From positions 1 to 64,000 of the forward strand of contig NZ_BJXB01000004.1 of NCBI RefSeq assembly GCF_007990775.1: a stretch of 64,000 nt of DNA, given 5' to 3'. The position numbers were made by a program, and so were the translations under genes. This document shows positions 16,710-25,328 of this stretch, piece after piece. Position 1 is the first letter of the stretch. Each line of letters starts with the position of its first letter. The DNA is from Deinococcus cellulosilyticus NBRC 106333 = KACC 11606 (lineage in GTDB: Bacteria > Deinococcota > Deinococci > Deinococcales > Deinococcaceae). The notes under the pieces were generated by a model. The model was not told where the DNA came from and searched no databases. It was given only the letters and a program-made list of their open reading frames with translations.

Positions 16710-16729
16710 TCATTGAATCGATTCAATGA
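16710..16729. promoter_or_regulatory. Perfect 20-bp palindrome before ROK gene
   Basis: TCATTGAATCGATTCAATGA is a perfect palindrome about 80-100 bp before the ROK regulator. It sits in promoter-like AT-rich DNA, so it is the best candidate for that regulator's own operator. Confidence 0.65.
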
Positions 16730-16810
16730 TGCAGTCTCTTTGCGAAAAAAACACAACCCCCTCCAGATGGACATCAAGAAATGCACACGGAGAGCAGAAG
16801 GGCTCCTTTG

Positions 16811-18064
16811 ATGATTTCCCAGACATCACAGCAGAGGAAACCAGTCATGCAGCACAGTGAGATCTCACCCAGCACAGAAGAACTTCTGGTGCTCGAACAC
16901 ACCTTCTGGCATGGGCCTGTCTCCAGAAACCAGTTGATGACGCTCACCGGATTTTCCAAGACCAAAGTGGCTGGCCTGATCACCCACCTCACAGCAGCTG
17001 GACTTTTGAAAGAAGACCATTCTTTGCAATCCAGTGGAGGCAGGAGGTCCATGGGAATCACTCTGAATCCCACATGGGGATACCTCATTGGGATTGCCAT
17101 CGGGGATGCTCAGGTGAAAATCACCCTTGCGGACATGAATTTTCAGTTTCTGGACAGCCACCACCATCCCCTGCACATCAACTCTGAGCCTGTTGATGTG
17201 CTGCAGCAAATCCTGGGCGGTGTTGATCGGTTGCTCAAAATGCATCACCTCAAACCCCAACAGGTGCTTGGAACTGGCATGGGACTGCCTGGAACGGTAA
17301 ATCCCAGAACTGGACCCCTGATGCATTCCAGCCAGTTGCCCAGCTGGCAGGGGATCAACATCCCTGATTTTTTTGCCACCAAAGGGATTTCAGGGGTGTT
17401 GGTGGAAAGCGATGTCAACCTGATGGCCCTGGGAGAACTCTGGCATCACAGAAACCACCATTCGGGCAGCCAGAATGAAACCTTCCTGGTGGTCAAGCTG
17501 GCCACTGAAATCCGTGCAGGCATTGTGACCCAGGGCAAACTCTTCAGAGGGGTCCACGGAACAACGGGAAATGCAGGTCACTTTTGCATTGATCCAGACG
17601 GCCCTTCCTGCTCCTGCGGAAGTTCAGGCTGCCTTGAGGTTTACGCTGGTGCCCCGGCCCTGTTGAAAACTGCCCGGGACAATGCTTTGCGACATGACCA
17701 TGTCTTCTTCAAAAAATGCCTTGAAGACCACACCCAGATCACCCTCGAAGACCTCATGCAAGCCTGCCAGAATGGGGACACCACAGCCAACCAGATCGTG
17801 CAAATGGCAGGGCACCGGGTCGGACACATGGTGGCAGCCCTGGTGAATTTCTTCAATCCCTCCCACATCCTGATCGGGGGAAAGGTGGCCCACATCAGCC
17901 CTCGAATGCTGACCAGCATCTGCCAGGGTGTTTATGTGCACGGCCTGCCCCAGTCAACGCGCAATCTTCGAATCGATTATACAAATCTGGGCGAACGCGC
18001 CGTGACTTATGGTGCCTTTGCACTGGCCCTGCTGGGTGTCCTGCGCAAGGGAGAAATTCATTGA
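16811..18064 (+). CDS. ROK-family sugar-responsive repressor (NagC/XylR type)
   Basis: About 417 residues: N-terminal winged helix (VLEHTFWHGPVSRNQLMTLTGFSKTKVAGLITHL) followed by a sugar-kinase-like ROK domain. Seen there are the zinc-site region GHFCIDPDGPSCSCGSSGCLE (three Cys in CxCx4C spacing), GTGMGLPGTVNP and LIGGKV. In a true ROK kinase the catalytic motif would be ExGH with an intact DxGxT phosphate loop; here GIAIGDAQVKI replaces it, supporting a regulator. Starts possible at 16781, 16811 (AGAAGGG site) and 16847 (GAGGAAA site); the HTH fits all. A perfect palindrome upstream suggests autoregulation. No transported sugar operon follows: the next gene on the other strand is the GH81 glucanase. 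Confidence 0.88.
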   Translation: MISQTSQQRKPVMQHSEISPSTEELLVLEHTFWHGPVSRNQLMTLTGFSKTKVAGLITHLTAAGLLKEDHSLQSSGGRRSMGITLNPTWGYLIGIAIGDAQVKITLADMNFQFLDSHHHPLHINSEPVDVLQQILGGVDRLLKMHHLKPQQVLGTGMGLPGTVNPRTGPLMHSSQLPSWQGINIPDFFATKGISGVLVESDVNLMALGELWHHRNHHSGSQNETFLVVKLATEIRAGIVTQGKLFRGVHGTTGNAGHFCIDPDGPSCSCGSSGCLEVYAGAPALLKTARDNALRHDHVFFKKCLEDHTQITLEDLMQACQNGDTTANQIVQMAGHRVGHMVAALVNFFNPSHILIGGKVAHISPRMLTSICQGVYVHGLPQSTRNLRIDYTNLGERAVTYGAFALALLGVLRKGEIH

Positions 18065-18102
18065 GAGGCCACAGCGTCTGGTTTTTGTTGTAGGGGTTGG
18101 GA

Positions 18103-18130
18103 CTTCTGCCTTTCGCCTTCTGCCTTCTGC
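18103..18130 (+). repeat. Heptanucleotide tandem repeat, four units
   Basis: CTTCTGC, CTTTCGC, CTTCTGC, CTTCTGC in perfect 7-bp phase, between the convergent ROK and GH81 genes and just before a terminator. Confidence 0.75.
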
Positions 18131-18140
18131 AGCGCAACCA

Positions 18141-18174
18141 AAAAACCTCCCCTCCAGATGCCGCCGGAGGGGAG
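18141..18174 (-). terminator. Intrinsic terminator of GH81 gene
   Basis: Stem CTCCCCTCC/GGAGGGGAG with a 10-nt loop; on the minus strand a T-run follows. Confidence 0.8.
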
Positions 18175-18194
18175 TGGGCAGGGGGAGAGAGGAC

Positions 18195-21100
18195 TCAGTA
18201 GGTCTGGGTTTCGAGTTTGCCGATGGAGACGTTCGCAGAGGTGGCAGTGATGGTCAGGGTCTTGACCCCTGCACCCACACCAGGGAAGTCAATGGGCACC
18301 GTCTGTCCTGCGTTGATGGAGAGGGGGATGGTGGTGCCGTTGAAGTTCACGGTGAAGCTGGTGCTGTTGAAGGTGCTGTTGCTGGTGATCAGGATGCGCA
18401 CGTTGCTGGTGGTGGGCACGTTCAGGCTGAAGGTCTTGTTGGTGCCGTTGGGAATGGCTCCCACGTTGGTGCTCACCACGCCAGGAACGTCGGTGACAGG
18501 AGGGTTGGTGGTGACATTCAGGTCTGCGGTGAAGGCCGAGAGGTTGCCTTTGGCATCTTTGGCACGGACTTTGAAGAGGTAGCTGGTGTTGGCGGTCAGG
18601 CCCGTGATGCTGGTACTGGTTCCGCTGGTTACGGTGGTCTTCAGCGTGCCGTTCTGGTAGACCTCGTAGGCGGTCACGCCACAGTTGTCACTGGAAGCAC
18701 TCCAGGAGAGGTTGACACTGCTGCTGGTCTTGCTGGGGGAGGTCAGACCTGCAGGCACAGTGGGGGCCTGGGTGTCGGTGTCACAGGGGTTGCCTCCGGT
18801 CAGGTTGGTGCCAGTGATGCTGCCAATGACCACGCTGTCAGACTTGGCGGTGATCACGATGGTTTTGGCTCCAGTGCCGACATTGGGGAAATCTGCAATC
18901 ACCGTCTGTCCAGCGTCTGAGGCAAGGTCATAGTTGATGCCGTTGAAGCTCACGTTGATGAGCCTGCTGTTGAGGGTGCTGCTGTTCTGGATGGACAGGC
19001 GGTAGGTGCCAGCACTGGTGACATTCACAGGGAAGGACTTGCTGGTCCCGTTGGCGATGGCTCCACCACTGGTGGTCACGGTGCCAGGAATGTTGACTGC
19101 ACCGGGATCGGTGGTGACGTTCAGGTCGGCAGTGAAGGCGGACAGGTTGTTGGCTGCATCTCTGGCACGGACCTTGAAGGCGTAAGTGGTGTTGGGGGTC
19201 AGACCTGTGATGCTGGTGCTGGTTCCGCTGGTCACGGTGGTCTTCAGCGTGCCGTTCTGGTAGACCTCATAGGCGGTCACGCCACAGTTGTCACTGGAAG
19301 CTGTCCAGGAGAGGTTCACGCTGCTGCTGGTCTTGCTCGGAGAGATCAGTCCTGCGGGGATGCTGGGGGCCTGGGTGTCGGTTCCGCAACTGGGGCCTCC
19401 CAGCGAAGAAACCACCTGTCTGGCAGGGACAGAGAGGGTCTTGCCATCGGAGAAGTTGACGGTGATGGGGCTCGCGGTGGGGTTGAAAGCCACGTAGGTT
19501 TTGACCCCTGCTTTGTTGAACACGCTGTAGGTGGGGATGTTGGCGGTGACGGAGGTGTCCACCTGTCCCATGGCGTTGATGCTGTGCAGGAACTGGTAGG
19601 TGTGGGCTTTGGTCTCTCCATCTTCGGGGGCGTAGGTGGAAGCCTGGGCATTGAACTTGCCGAGGGCTCCTGCAGCGTCGTACATGCTGTAAGAGGACCA
19701 GAAAATGTCTTTCCAGCTGTTGGGTTCACGGCCCAGGAAGTCGTAGTTGGTTTTCAGGTAGTTGGGGTTTCTGCCCAGGTAGGTGCTGCCTGCGGTGATG
19801 GGCAGCAGGTTGATGCCCAGGATGGCTTCTCTTTCACCAGAGAACCAGGTGGAGAAGGAGCCACCATCGCCCCACACCATGCCCACTGCGGGATAATTGT
19901 AGTTGGCGGGGAACACGGTGCCAGGACCGGACTGGTTGAACCAGTACTGCTCGATGGCTGCAGTTTCGTTGGTGTACAGGAAGATCCCCATGTCACGGAT
20001 GGCAGTGTTGCCGGTGACTGCACCCCAGTTGATCAGGGCCGTGGCAAAGTTCATGTCTTCGCTGCTGGACTCCTGGTTGTTGCCAGATGCGAAGGCAGCG
20101 TGACCTGCAGCCCAGGAGTGTCCGGCGTAAGGATCGAAGCTTCTGAGCCTGGGGAACTGGGTGGTGGTGTTGGTCCAGTTGGAAGCGTCCATGATCAGGT
20201 CGTTGATGCTGGCCCCCCACGTCTTGCCGCCAGGAGTGGTGCCACTGGCCCAGGTGGGGCGGTACTTGGCGAGAAGTGCTGCAGCCTTGATGAAGTAACC
20301 CCAGTGGAAGTGGTGGTCGTTGAGTTCTTCTTCACTGCCGTAACCGTGTGGATAGCCAATCAGGGTGCCCCAGGTGGGGTTGTAGTAGAAGTAGTTGGGA
20401 CCCTGACCATCGAGCCAGTCCTGCAGGACACGCTGGATGGCGTCCAGGAAGGCGGTCTGTGCAGCGGTGTTTCCAACCTGCTCTGCGAGGGGCACCAGTT
20501 CTGCCAGTTTGCCCAGGCCTTTACCGACCCAGTAGGAGTCTCCGGTGGGGTTCAGGGTGGCAGAGGTGTTGGCCTGGTTCACGTAGTTGGCCAGTTCGGT
20601 CTTGTTGAGGGTGTTGGCACTGCCGTTGTCCGGGAAGTAAGGCAAGACCCCCTGGAATTTCTGGTTCATGGAGAAGCTGGTTCCCCGATGCACCTTCATC
20701 TGACCTCTGGGGGACACGTAGGTGTAAGCGGTGTTGGGGCTGCCGCTCATCCACTGGTGACGGTACAGGGACATCAGGGTGCCTGTTGCAGTCCCTTCCT
20801 TGGCCGTGAACGTCAGGTTGAAGTTGGTGGTCATGGTCGCCGTGGAAGCGTTGTAGCTCCAGGTGGTGTTGCTGCCCGTGACGAAGTTATAGGCGTAGGT
20901 CTTGTAGTCGTTCAGGGTGTTGACAGAGTTGTCTGGAAGGACCGCAACAGAGTAGTAATCCTTGCCTGCCAGACTGGAGGTGGCGATGCTGCCACTCACG
21001 TTCCAGGTGGCTCCAGCGGGTGCGAAGATGCCGTAGTGCTTGCCATTGACGGTCACGCCGAGCACATTGCCCTGGTTGCTCCACACGGTGGGGGTGGCGA

Positions 21101-21683
21101 CAAAAGTGACCTGGGCGTTTCCTCCGGTCTTGGTGGCGTACACAAAGGGCAGGCCGTGCCCGAAGGTGGTGCGCAGGGAGTTGGCACCGTCACTCCAGTA
21201 ACTGGTGACGGTCCAGTCGCCGTAGTCGTCCACTTTGGTGTCAGGGCTGTTCAGGCCAGAGACCCCGAGGGTGAGGTCAGGGCTGTAGGTGTACTCGTAC
21301 TTCTGCAGTCCAGCGGCACCCACGATCTGCACGTTGGTGGGGTAACTGATTTCCAGTCCGCTGTTTTTGGCTTTCATGGCCAGCGGGTGAGCGAACATGT
21401 TCTCTGAATAGTTGTTCCCGGCGTTGCGTTTGAAGATCAGAGAGGACCAGAATTCGTTGGTGGGGGCTTTCCCTTTGGCTGCACCGTTGGTGGTCAGGGC
21501 CGGGCTGAGAATGGCTCCCGAAGTGTTGGTGGGGCCGCCTTTGGCTCCTGCAGGAGGGGTGGTGCCCCAGTCCTGGGCGGTCACTTCTGAGGTGCCTGCC
21601 TGGGGAACGACGCTTCCGCAACTGGCGAGCAGGAGACTGAGGCTGAGGAGCAGGGTGGTGGTGGATCTGCCTTTTTTGAACAT
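18195..21683 (-). CDS. GH81 endo-1,3-beta-glucanase lipoprotein, modular
   Basis: 1,162 residues, exported (MFKKGRSTTTLLLSLSLLLASC, a lipobox); the start at 21683 follows GGAGGT. A GH81 catalytic module (~70-755) contains NDHHFHWGYF (D456) and QESSSEDMNF (E538, E542), matching the spacing of the known catalytic Asp and Glu pair. Two FN3 modules (~769-858 and ~968-1060) are nearly identical over most of their length, each followed by a ~100-residue beta-sandwich of unknown binding role. GH81 enzymes cut laminarin, curdlan or fungal cell-wall beta-1,3-glucan. It lies directly downstream of a LacI repressor gene with an operator in the gap, so it is likely induced by glucan fragments. Confidence 0.93.
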   Translation of the reverse strand: MFKKGRSTTTLLLSLSLLLASCGSVVPQAGTSEVTAQDWGTTPPAGAKGGPTNTSGAILSPALTTNGAAKGKAPTNEFWSSLIFKRNAGNNYSENMFAHPLAMKAKNSGLEISYPTNVQIVGAAGLQKYEYTYSPDLTLGVSGLNSPDTKVDDYGDWTVTSYWSDGANSLRTTFGHGLPFVYATKTGGNAQVTFVATPTVWSNQGNVLGVTVNGKHYGIFAPAGATWNVSGSIATSSLAGKDYYSVAVLPDNSVNTLNDYKTYAYNFVTGSNTTWSYNASTATMTTNFNLTFTAKEGTATGTLMSLYRHQWMSGSPNTAYTYVSPRGQMKVHRGTSFSMNQKFQGVLPYFPDNGSANTLNKTELANYVNQANTSATLNPTGDSYWVGKGLGKLAELVPLAEQVGNTAAQTAFLDAIQRVLQDWLDGQGPNYFYYNPTWGTLIGYPHGYGSEEELNDHHFHWGYFIKAAALLAKYRPTWASGTTPGGKTWGASINDLIMDASNWTNTTTQFPRLRSFDPYAGHSWAAGHAAFASGNNQESSSEDMNFATALINWGAVTGNTAIRDMGIFLYTNETAAIEQYWFNQSGPGTVFPANYNYPAVGMVWGDGGSFSTWFSGEREAILGINLLPITAGSTYLGRNPNYLKTNYDFLGREPNSWKDIFWSSYSMYDAAGALGKFNAQASTYAPEDGETKAHTYQFLHSINAMGQVDTSVTANIPTYSVFNKAGVKTYVAFNPTASPITVNFSDGKTLSVPARQVVSSLGGPSCGTDTQAPSIPAGLISPSKTSSSVNLSWTASSDNCGVTAYEVYQNGTLKTTVTSGTSTSITGLTPNTTYAFKVRARDAANNLSAFTADLNVTTDPGAVNIPGTVTTSGGAIANGTSKSFPVNVTSAGTYRLSIQNSSTLNSRLINVSFNGINYDLASDAGQTVIADFPNVGTGAKTIVITAKSDSVVIGSITGTNLTGGNPCDTDTQAPTVPAGLTSPSKTSSSVNLSWSASSDNCGVTAYEVYQNGTLKTTVTSGTSTSITGLTANTSYLFKVRAKDAKGNLSAFTADLNVTTNPPVTDVPGVVSTNVGAIPNGTNKTFSLNVPTTSNVRILITSNSTFNSTSFTVNFNGTTIPLSINAGQTVPIDFPGVGAGVKTLTITATSANVSIGKLETQTY

Positions 21684-21717
21684 GAAATACCTCCAGCCAG
21701 GAGCACACGCCACTGGC

Positions 21718-21731
21718 TTGAAAACGTTTGC
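21718..21731. promoter_or_regulatory. LacI-type operator before GH81 gene
   Basis: TTGAAAACGTTTGC with the central AACGTT typical of LacI/CcpA-family sites, between lacI and the glucanase start. It matches the site before lacI (22846-22859) in 13 of 14 positions, and the one at 62582-62595 fully, in reverse orientation. Confidence 0.7.
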
Positions 21732-21756
21732 AGCTGAGGGCTTAAAAAACAGGGGG

Positions 21757-22761
21757 TTACCTTCTGTGGTAACAGGTGGACTCACGGACGTTCAGGGTCA
21801 CAGCGACATCGGGCACCTCGGAGTCAGGTGTATGCAGGCGTCTTAAAAGGGTCTGGGCGGCAAGTTCCCCCATCTCAAACAGGGGCTGTCGCACCGTGGT
21901 CAGCGGAGGCAGCGAGAAATGGGAAGCGGGAAGGTCGTCGTAGCCGACCAGTGAGACATCCTCGGGAACCCGGATGCCCCGGCGGTACAGGGCCAGTCTT
22001 GCCCCATAGGCCATCTGGTCGTTTGCCGCAAAGATGGCTGAGAAATGAATGCCCTGCGCCAGCCAGGATTCCACAGCCAGAATGCCGGAGGGTTCATCAA
22101 ATTCGCCTTCGTAGACCAGCTCAGGGTGGAACTCCAGACCTGCTTCTGCCAGGGCCAGACGATAGCCTTCCAGACGGTCCGCTGCATCCTTGTGGGAGGA
22201 AATGCCTGCAATGTGGGCAATGCGCCTGTGGCCCAGCTCAATCAGGTGGCGGGTGGCCAGTCGTGCCCCATGAACATGGTCCACCCGCAGACAGCAGTGG
22301 GACAGTTCAGGGACAAAACGCCCGACCATCAGCAAGGGAAAGCGTTTGCTCAGGGCATGGAGCTGGGCTTCAGGCAGGCGGCCTCCCAGCACAATCAGCC
22401 CATCCACCTGACGGCGGGTGAGGGCCAGTACCGCTGTGACCTCATCTTGCGCATCCCAGTGACCGTTGACAAAGATGGGCTGGTAGCCACTCCCGGAGAA
22501 TCCTGCATCGATGCCACGGGTGATTTCGTCGTAAAAGGGGCTGGCGATGTCCTGGGTCAGCACCCCGATGGTCATGGACTTGCCACGCACCAGTCCCTGG
22601 GCACTGGCGTTGGGTTCGTAACCCGTGCGTCCAATGACTTCCAGAACTCTCTGGCGTTTCTCGGGGGTGACCAGTGGCGCGTTGTTCAATGTGCGCGAAA
22701 CCGTGCTGATCGACACACCAGCCTCTTTGGCGATGTCTTTGATGGTGACATTTCTGCTCAT
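21757..22761 (-). CDS. LacI-family transcriptional repressor (GH81-linked)
   Basis: 334 residues. HTH and hinge: VTIKDIAKEAGVSISTVSRTLNN, then PNASAQGLVRGKS. The periplasmic-binding-like ligand domain opens with TIGVLTQDIASPFYDEI and contains AIFAANDQMAYGA and DVSLVGYDD. The start at 22761 has AGGAAAC upstream; the ORF is open to 22845 without a site. It precedes the GH81 glucanase on the same strand with a 73-bp gap holding an operator. A second copy of that operator sits in its own promoter region, so it should repress both itself and the glucanase and respond to a glucan-derived oligosaccharide. The ligand is inferred from context only. Confidence 0.93.
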   Translation of the reverse strand: MSRNVTIKDIAKEAGVSISTVSRTLNNAPLVTPEKRQRVLEVIGRTGYEPNASAQGLVRGKSMTIGVLTQDIASPFYDEITRGIDAGFSGSGYQPIFVNGHWDAQDEVTAVLALTRRQVDGLIVLGGRLPEAQLHALSKRFPLLMVGRFVPELSHCCLRVDHVHGARLATRHLIELGHRRIAHIAGISSHKDAADRLEGYRLALAEAGLEFHPELVYEGEFDEPSGILAVESWLAQGIHFSAIFAANDQMAYGARLALYRRGIRVPEDVSLVGYDDLPASHFSLPPLTTVRQPLFEMGELAAQTLLRRLHTPDSEVPDVAVTLNVRESTCYHRR

Positions 22762-23281
22762 GGGTTTCCTGTGTTGGCATGGAGGTGACCACCATGCTGT
22801 GCGGTTGGAGTGTGGTTGGGATGTAAAGACACTGTAACGCGTCAAGCAAACGTTGTCAATAGCTTTACCGCTAAAAATGAGAAAGCTTTCTCCCAGACCA
22901 ATTTTTGTGTTTCTGCTCCCAGATAGGTTTTTTGAAAAACCACTTTGATCTTTTTTGATACAAAGTTTTTAAATGTGTAAATGATGTGAAACTGTTTCCA
23001 CCGTTCGGCCTGCACGGTCAAATTAAAAACATCGCCTGAAACGGCTGGTTTACAGGCGGAATTGACAGACGTTTTCAAAACAAAGCAGGTGAAGCAGCCA
23101 GAATGAGAGCCTTCCCCCTGGAGACTGCATCAGGTCTGGAATCAGACCTCACTGTTTTCGAAGTGAATCCAGGTGTTTTTCTCGGAGTCGGTGCACCATG
23201 CCTCCTGAAGGGAAACAGAACCACTTCCAGAAAACAATGCTACAGTGCATGGGTTTGTGGCTGGAGGGTCACCCTGGGCAA
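22762..23281. other. AT-rich intergenic region with LacI-type sites
   Basis: 520 bp between lacI and the UGT gene. Besides the operator at 22846-22859 there is a weaker relative at 23065-23078 (ACAGACGTTTTCAA, 12 of 14 matches to the common site). AT-rich DNA at 22860-23000 looks like promoter DNA. A 61-codon frame at 23103 has Cys- and Trp-rich composition and is not believed to be a gene. Confidence 0.45.
22846..22859. promoter_or_regulatory. LacI-type operator before lacI
   Basis: GCAAACGTTGTCAA, the reverse complement of which differs at one base from the site before the GH81 gene. It lies ~85 bp upstream of the lacI start, positioned for autorepression. Confidence 0.65.
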
Positions 23282-24559
23282 TCAGTGAAGTTGCGCTGAC
23301 TCTGCGACATGCTGCTCAATGATCGCCACTGCGTCCATGGGTCCATTTTCTGTTTGAATGACCTGACCCAGCGTCACAGCTTTCTGCTGCATGGCCACAT
23401 CCGACACCATGCGCTGAATGGAATCCGCGAGCTTCTGGGCAGTGAGGTTTTTGCGTGGAATGGGAGCAGGTCCAACCCCAAGCATTTGCACGCGGTTCCC
23501 CCAGAAAGGCTGATCTCCAAAGAAAGGCACCACCTGCGAGGGCACCCCTGCACCCAGGCCTGCAGCAGTTGTTCCTGCTCCCCCGTGATGCACCACCGCC
23601 CGCATTCTTGGAAAGAGCCAGCTGTGGGGCACGCTGCCACTCAGGTGAACGAAATCCGGGAGGTCTCCCCGGACCATGCCTCCCCAGCCTTTCAGCAAAA
23701 CGGCCCGCTGGCCGCTGGTTTGCAGGGCTTCGAGCACCAGATCAGCAGTCTGTTCAGGGTCCCGGTTGCCCATGCTGCCAAAACCCACATAAATGGGGGT
23801 CGGACCGCTGTCCAGAAAATTTTGGAGCTCTGCAGGGGGTTGCCACGATGGAGCATCCAGAAACCAGAACCCGGTCATGTGGATGTGGGAAGGCCAGTCT
23901 GCAGGCCGGGGCAGCACGTGTGGGCTGATGCCGTAAAGCACCGGAGGCTGCGGATGCCTCTTCTGGGGTTTTGGACCGAAAAAAGGTGCAGCTGGAAGCT
24001 TCAGGACACTCTGACGCATTTTCTGGTCTGCAGAGCGGAAAGACTGCCACATCACCTGCTGCACCAGGTGGTGACTGAGCAGGTTGACGGTGCCCCCCAG
24101 TCGGGGACCTCCTGCTGGCAAGAGCACTCCGGGAAATGCACGGGTCGGGGTCATGGGAACCACGTGGGCCTCAATGAAAGGCACATTCAGCTTTTCGGAG
24201 AGGGCGCGGGCCAGTGATCCGCCCCCCATCCCTGCCATCAGCAGGTCTGCACCCTCACAGGCGTTCAGGCTGTCTCTGGCCCATCCCAGCACAACTTCCT
24301 CCATCAGCCTGGAGGTGTAGCGGTTGATCTCCAGCATGTTGCCTTTCTGCAGCAACTTGCGCATTTCTTCCGACTCGGCCACCTCCTGCACGTTTCCCTC
24401 CACAGGCCAGACTTCGAAACCCAGAGCACTTGCCTGCTGCTGGTAATTGGTGTGGGTGATCAGGCGCACGGTGTGCCCCTGCTGAATCAGGGCAGAACCC
24501 AGGGCGAGGTATGGCTGGACGTCCCCCTGGGTGCCCAGGGCGAAGATGGCAATGATCAT
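23282..24559 (-). CDS. UGT-type glycosyltransferase (GT1)
   Basis: 425 residues with the GT-B architecture of the sterol/macrolide glucosyltransferase group. The N-terminal acceptor lobe begins MIIAIFALGTQGDVQPYLALG; the C-terminal donor lobe has PIYVGFGSMGNRDP and the UGT nucleotide-sugar signature HHGGAGTTAAGLGAGVPSQ, then PFFGDQPFWGNRV. It transfers a sugar from a UDP- or dTDP-sugar to a lipid-like or aromatic acceptor; in bacteria this can detoxify xenobiotics or decorate sterols and carotenoids. It starts 11 bp after the TetR gene on the same strand, so the pair is an operon likely induced by the TetR ligand. No N-terminal lipid-binding extension is present. Confidence 0.9.
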   Translation of the reverse strand: MIIAIFALGTQGDVQPYLALGSALIQQGHTVRLITHTNYQQQASALGFEVWPVEGNVQEVAESEEMRKLLQKGNMLEINRYTSRLMEEVVLGWARDSLNACEGADLLMAGMGGGSLARALSEKLNVPFIEAHVVPMTPTRAFPGVLLPAGGPRLGGTVNLLSHHLVQQVMWQSFRSADQKMRQSVLKLPAAPFFGPKPQKRHPQPPVLYGISPHVLPRPADWPSHIHMTGFWFLDAPSWQPPAELQNFLDSGPTPIYVGFGSMGNRDPEQTADLVLEALQTSGQRAVLLKGWGGMVRGDLPDFVHLSGSVPHSWLFPRMRAVVHHGGAGTTAAGLGAGVPSQVVPFFGDQPFWGNRVQMLGVGPAPIPRKNLTAQKLADSIQRMVSDVAMQQKAVTLGQVIQTENGPMDAVAIIEQHVAESAQLH

Positions 24560-24570
24560 GTGGGGTCTCC

Positions 24571-25200
24571 TCAGGGCATGGGGGGATTCAGGTCTGACAC
24601 CAGAAATCCAGGGAGCAACAGGTCGGTGACAACATCGGGAAGGTCATTCCAGACAGAAGTCAGCACGGGATCTTCCATGACCCGCTGGATCAGAAGGCCC
24701 AGAATCAGGCTGGAGAGGATGCGCATGTTGAGGGTGTCGTGCTGCAATTTCAAACCACGTTTTGTGGCCCACTGTTGGGCAAAAAGCTCTGCCCCTTCGA
24801 TCATCGGCTGGAGCACTTCCTGCTTGAAGCGTTCCCTGAGGGGGGCGCTCACCATGACCTCGGAAAAAACGGCCTGAAACAGATCGATGTTGTGGTCCTG
24901 CACGGCAGACAGGGCGTGATGCAGGTACATCCTGATGAAATCCCGCAGGTCGAGGCTCATGAGTTGTGTGGGGTCAAGGTCCTGTCTGGCGGTTTCGGTC
25001 AGCTGAGAGAAGAGTCCGAGCAGCAGGGCTGCTTTGTTCTCGAAGTGGTAGTAGAGGGTTCCATCTCCGATCCCTGCCCGCTGGGCCACATCCCGGATGG
25101 TGGTGGCATGAAAGCCCTTCTCAGCAAAGACCTGCGCTGCAGCTTCCAGAATGTGTTTTCTCCGGGTTGCCCGGGTCTTTTCGTTGAGGTTCTGGGTCAC
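24571..25200 (-). CDS. TetR-family regulator of the UGT gene
   Basis: 209 residues starting at GTG 25200, which leaves the operator palindrome intact upstream; the ORF is open to 25263 but would then translate the operator. HTH: RRKHILEAAAQVFAEKGFHATTIRDVAQRAGIGDGTLYYHFENKAAL. The C-terminal helices resemble the KstR/FadR-like ligand domain. The gene is followed after 11 bp by a UGT glycosyltransferase. It most likely senses the glycosyltransferase acceptor and controls both genes through the strong inverted repeat at 25211-25248. Confidence 0.9.
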   Translation of the reverse strand: MTQNLNEKTRATRRKHILEAAAQVFAEKGFHATTIRDVAQRAGIGDGTLYYHFENKAALLLGLFSQLTETARQDLDPTQLMSLDLRDFIRMYLHHALSAVQDHNIDLFQAVFSEVMVSAPLRERFKQEVLQPMIEGAELFAQQWATKRGLKLQHDTLNMRILSSLILGLLIQRVMEDPVLTSVWNDLPDVVTDLLLPGFLVSDLNPPMP

Positions 25201-25210
25201 GGTGCCTCTT

Positions 25211-25248
25211 TTCGAACAGGCATTCAAATTTTCGAATGTCTGTTCGAA
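25211..25248. promoter_or_regulatory. Two-layer inverted repeat, TetR operator
   Basis: Outer arms TTCGAACAG and CTGTTCGAA enclose inner arms CATTC and GAATG, all symmetric, ending 10 bp before the TetR start. Length and symmetry fit binding of two TetR dimers. Confidence 0.75.
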
Positions 25249-25328
25249 TCTTAAGCTGCACACTGCCAGGAGTCAAGTCTGGACCCCGATCAGGATGCCG
25301 AATTTATCGTTTTCAAGAGAATCAAGCT

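Noticed and set aside
19584..21407. A 607-codon plus-strand frame
   Set aside because: Antisense to the GH81 catalytic domain, made of Val/Gly-rich sequence without any fold pattern.
23103..23288. A 61-codon frame before the UGT gene
   Set aside because: Distant ribosome binding site, odd Cys/Trp composition, and it runs into the 3' end of the UGT gene on the other strand.
25241..25250. A tRNA-like TTCGAATC sequence
   Set aside because: It belongs to the TetR operator palindrome; no acceptor or anticodon stem surrounds it.
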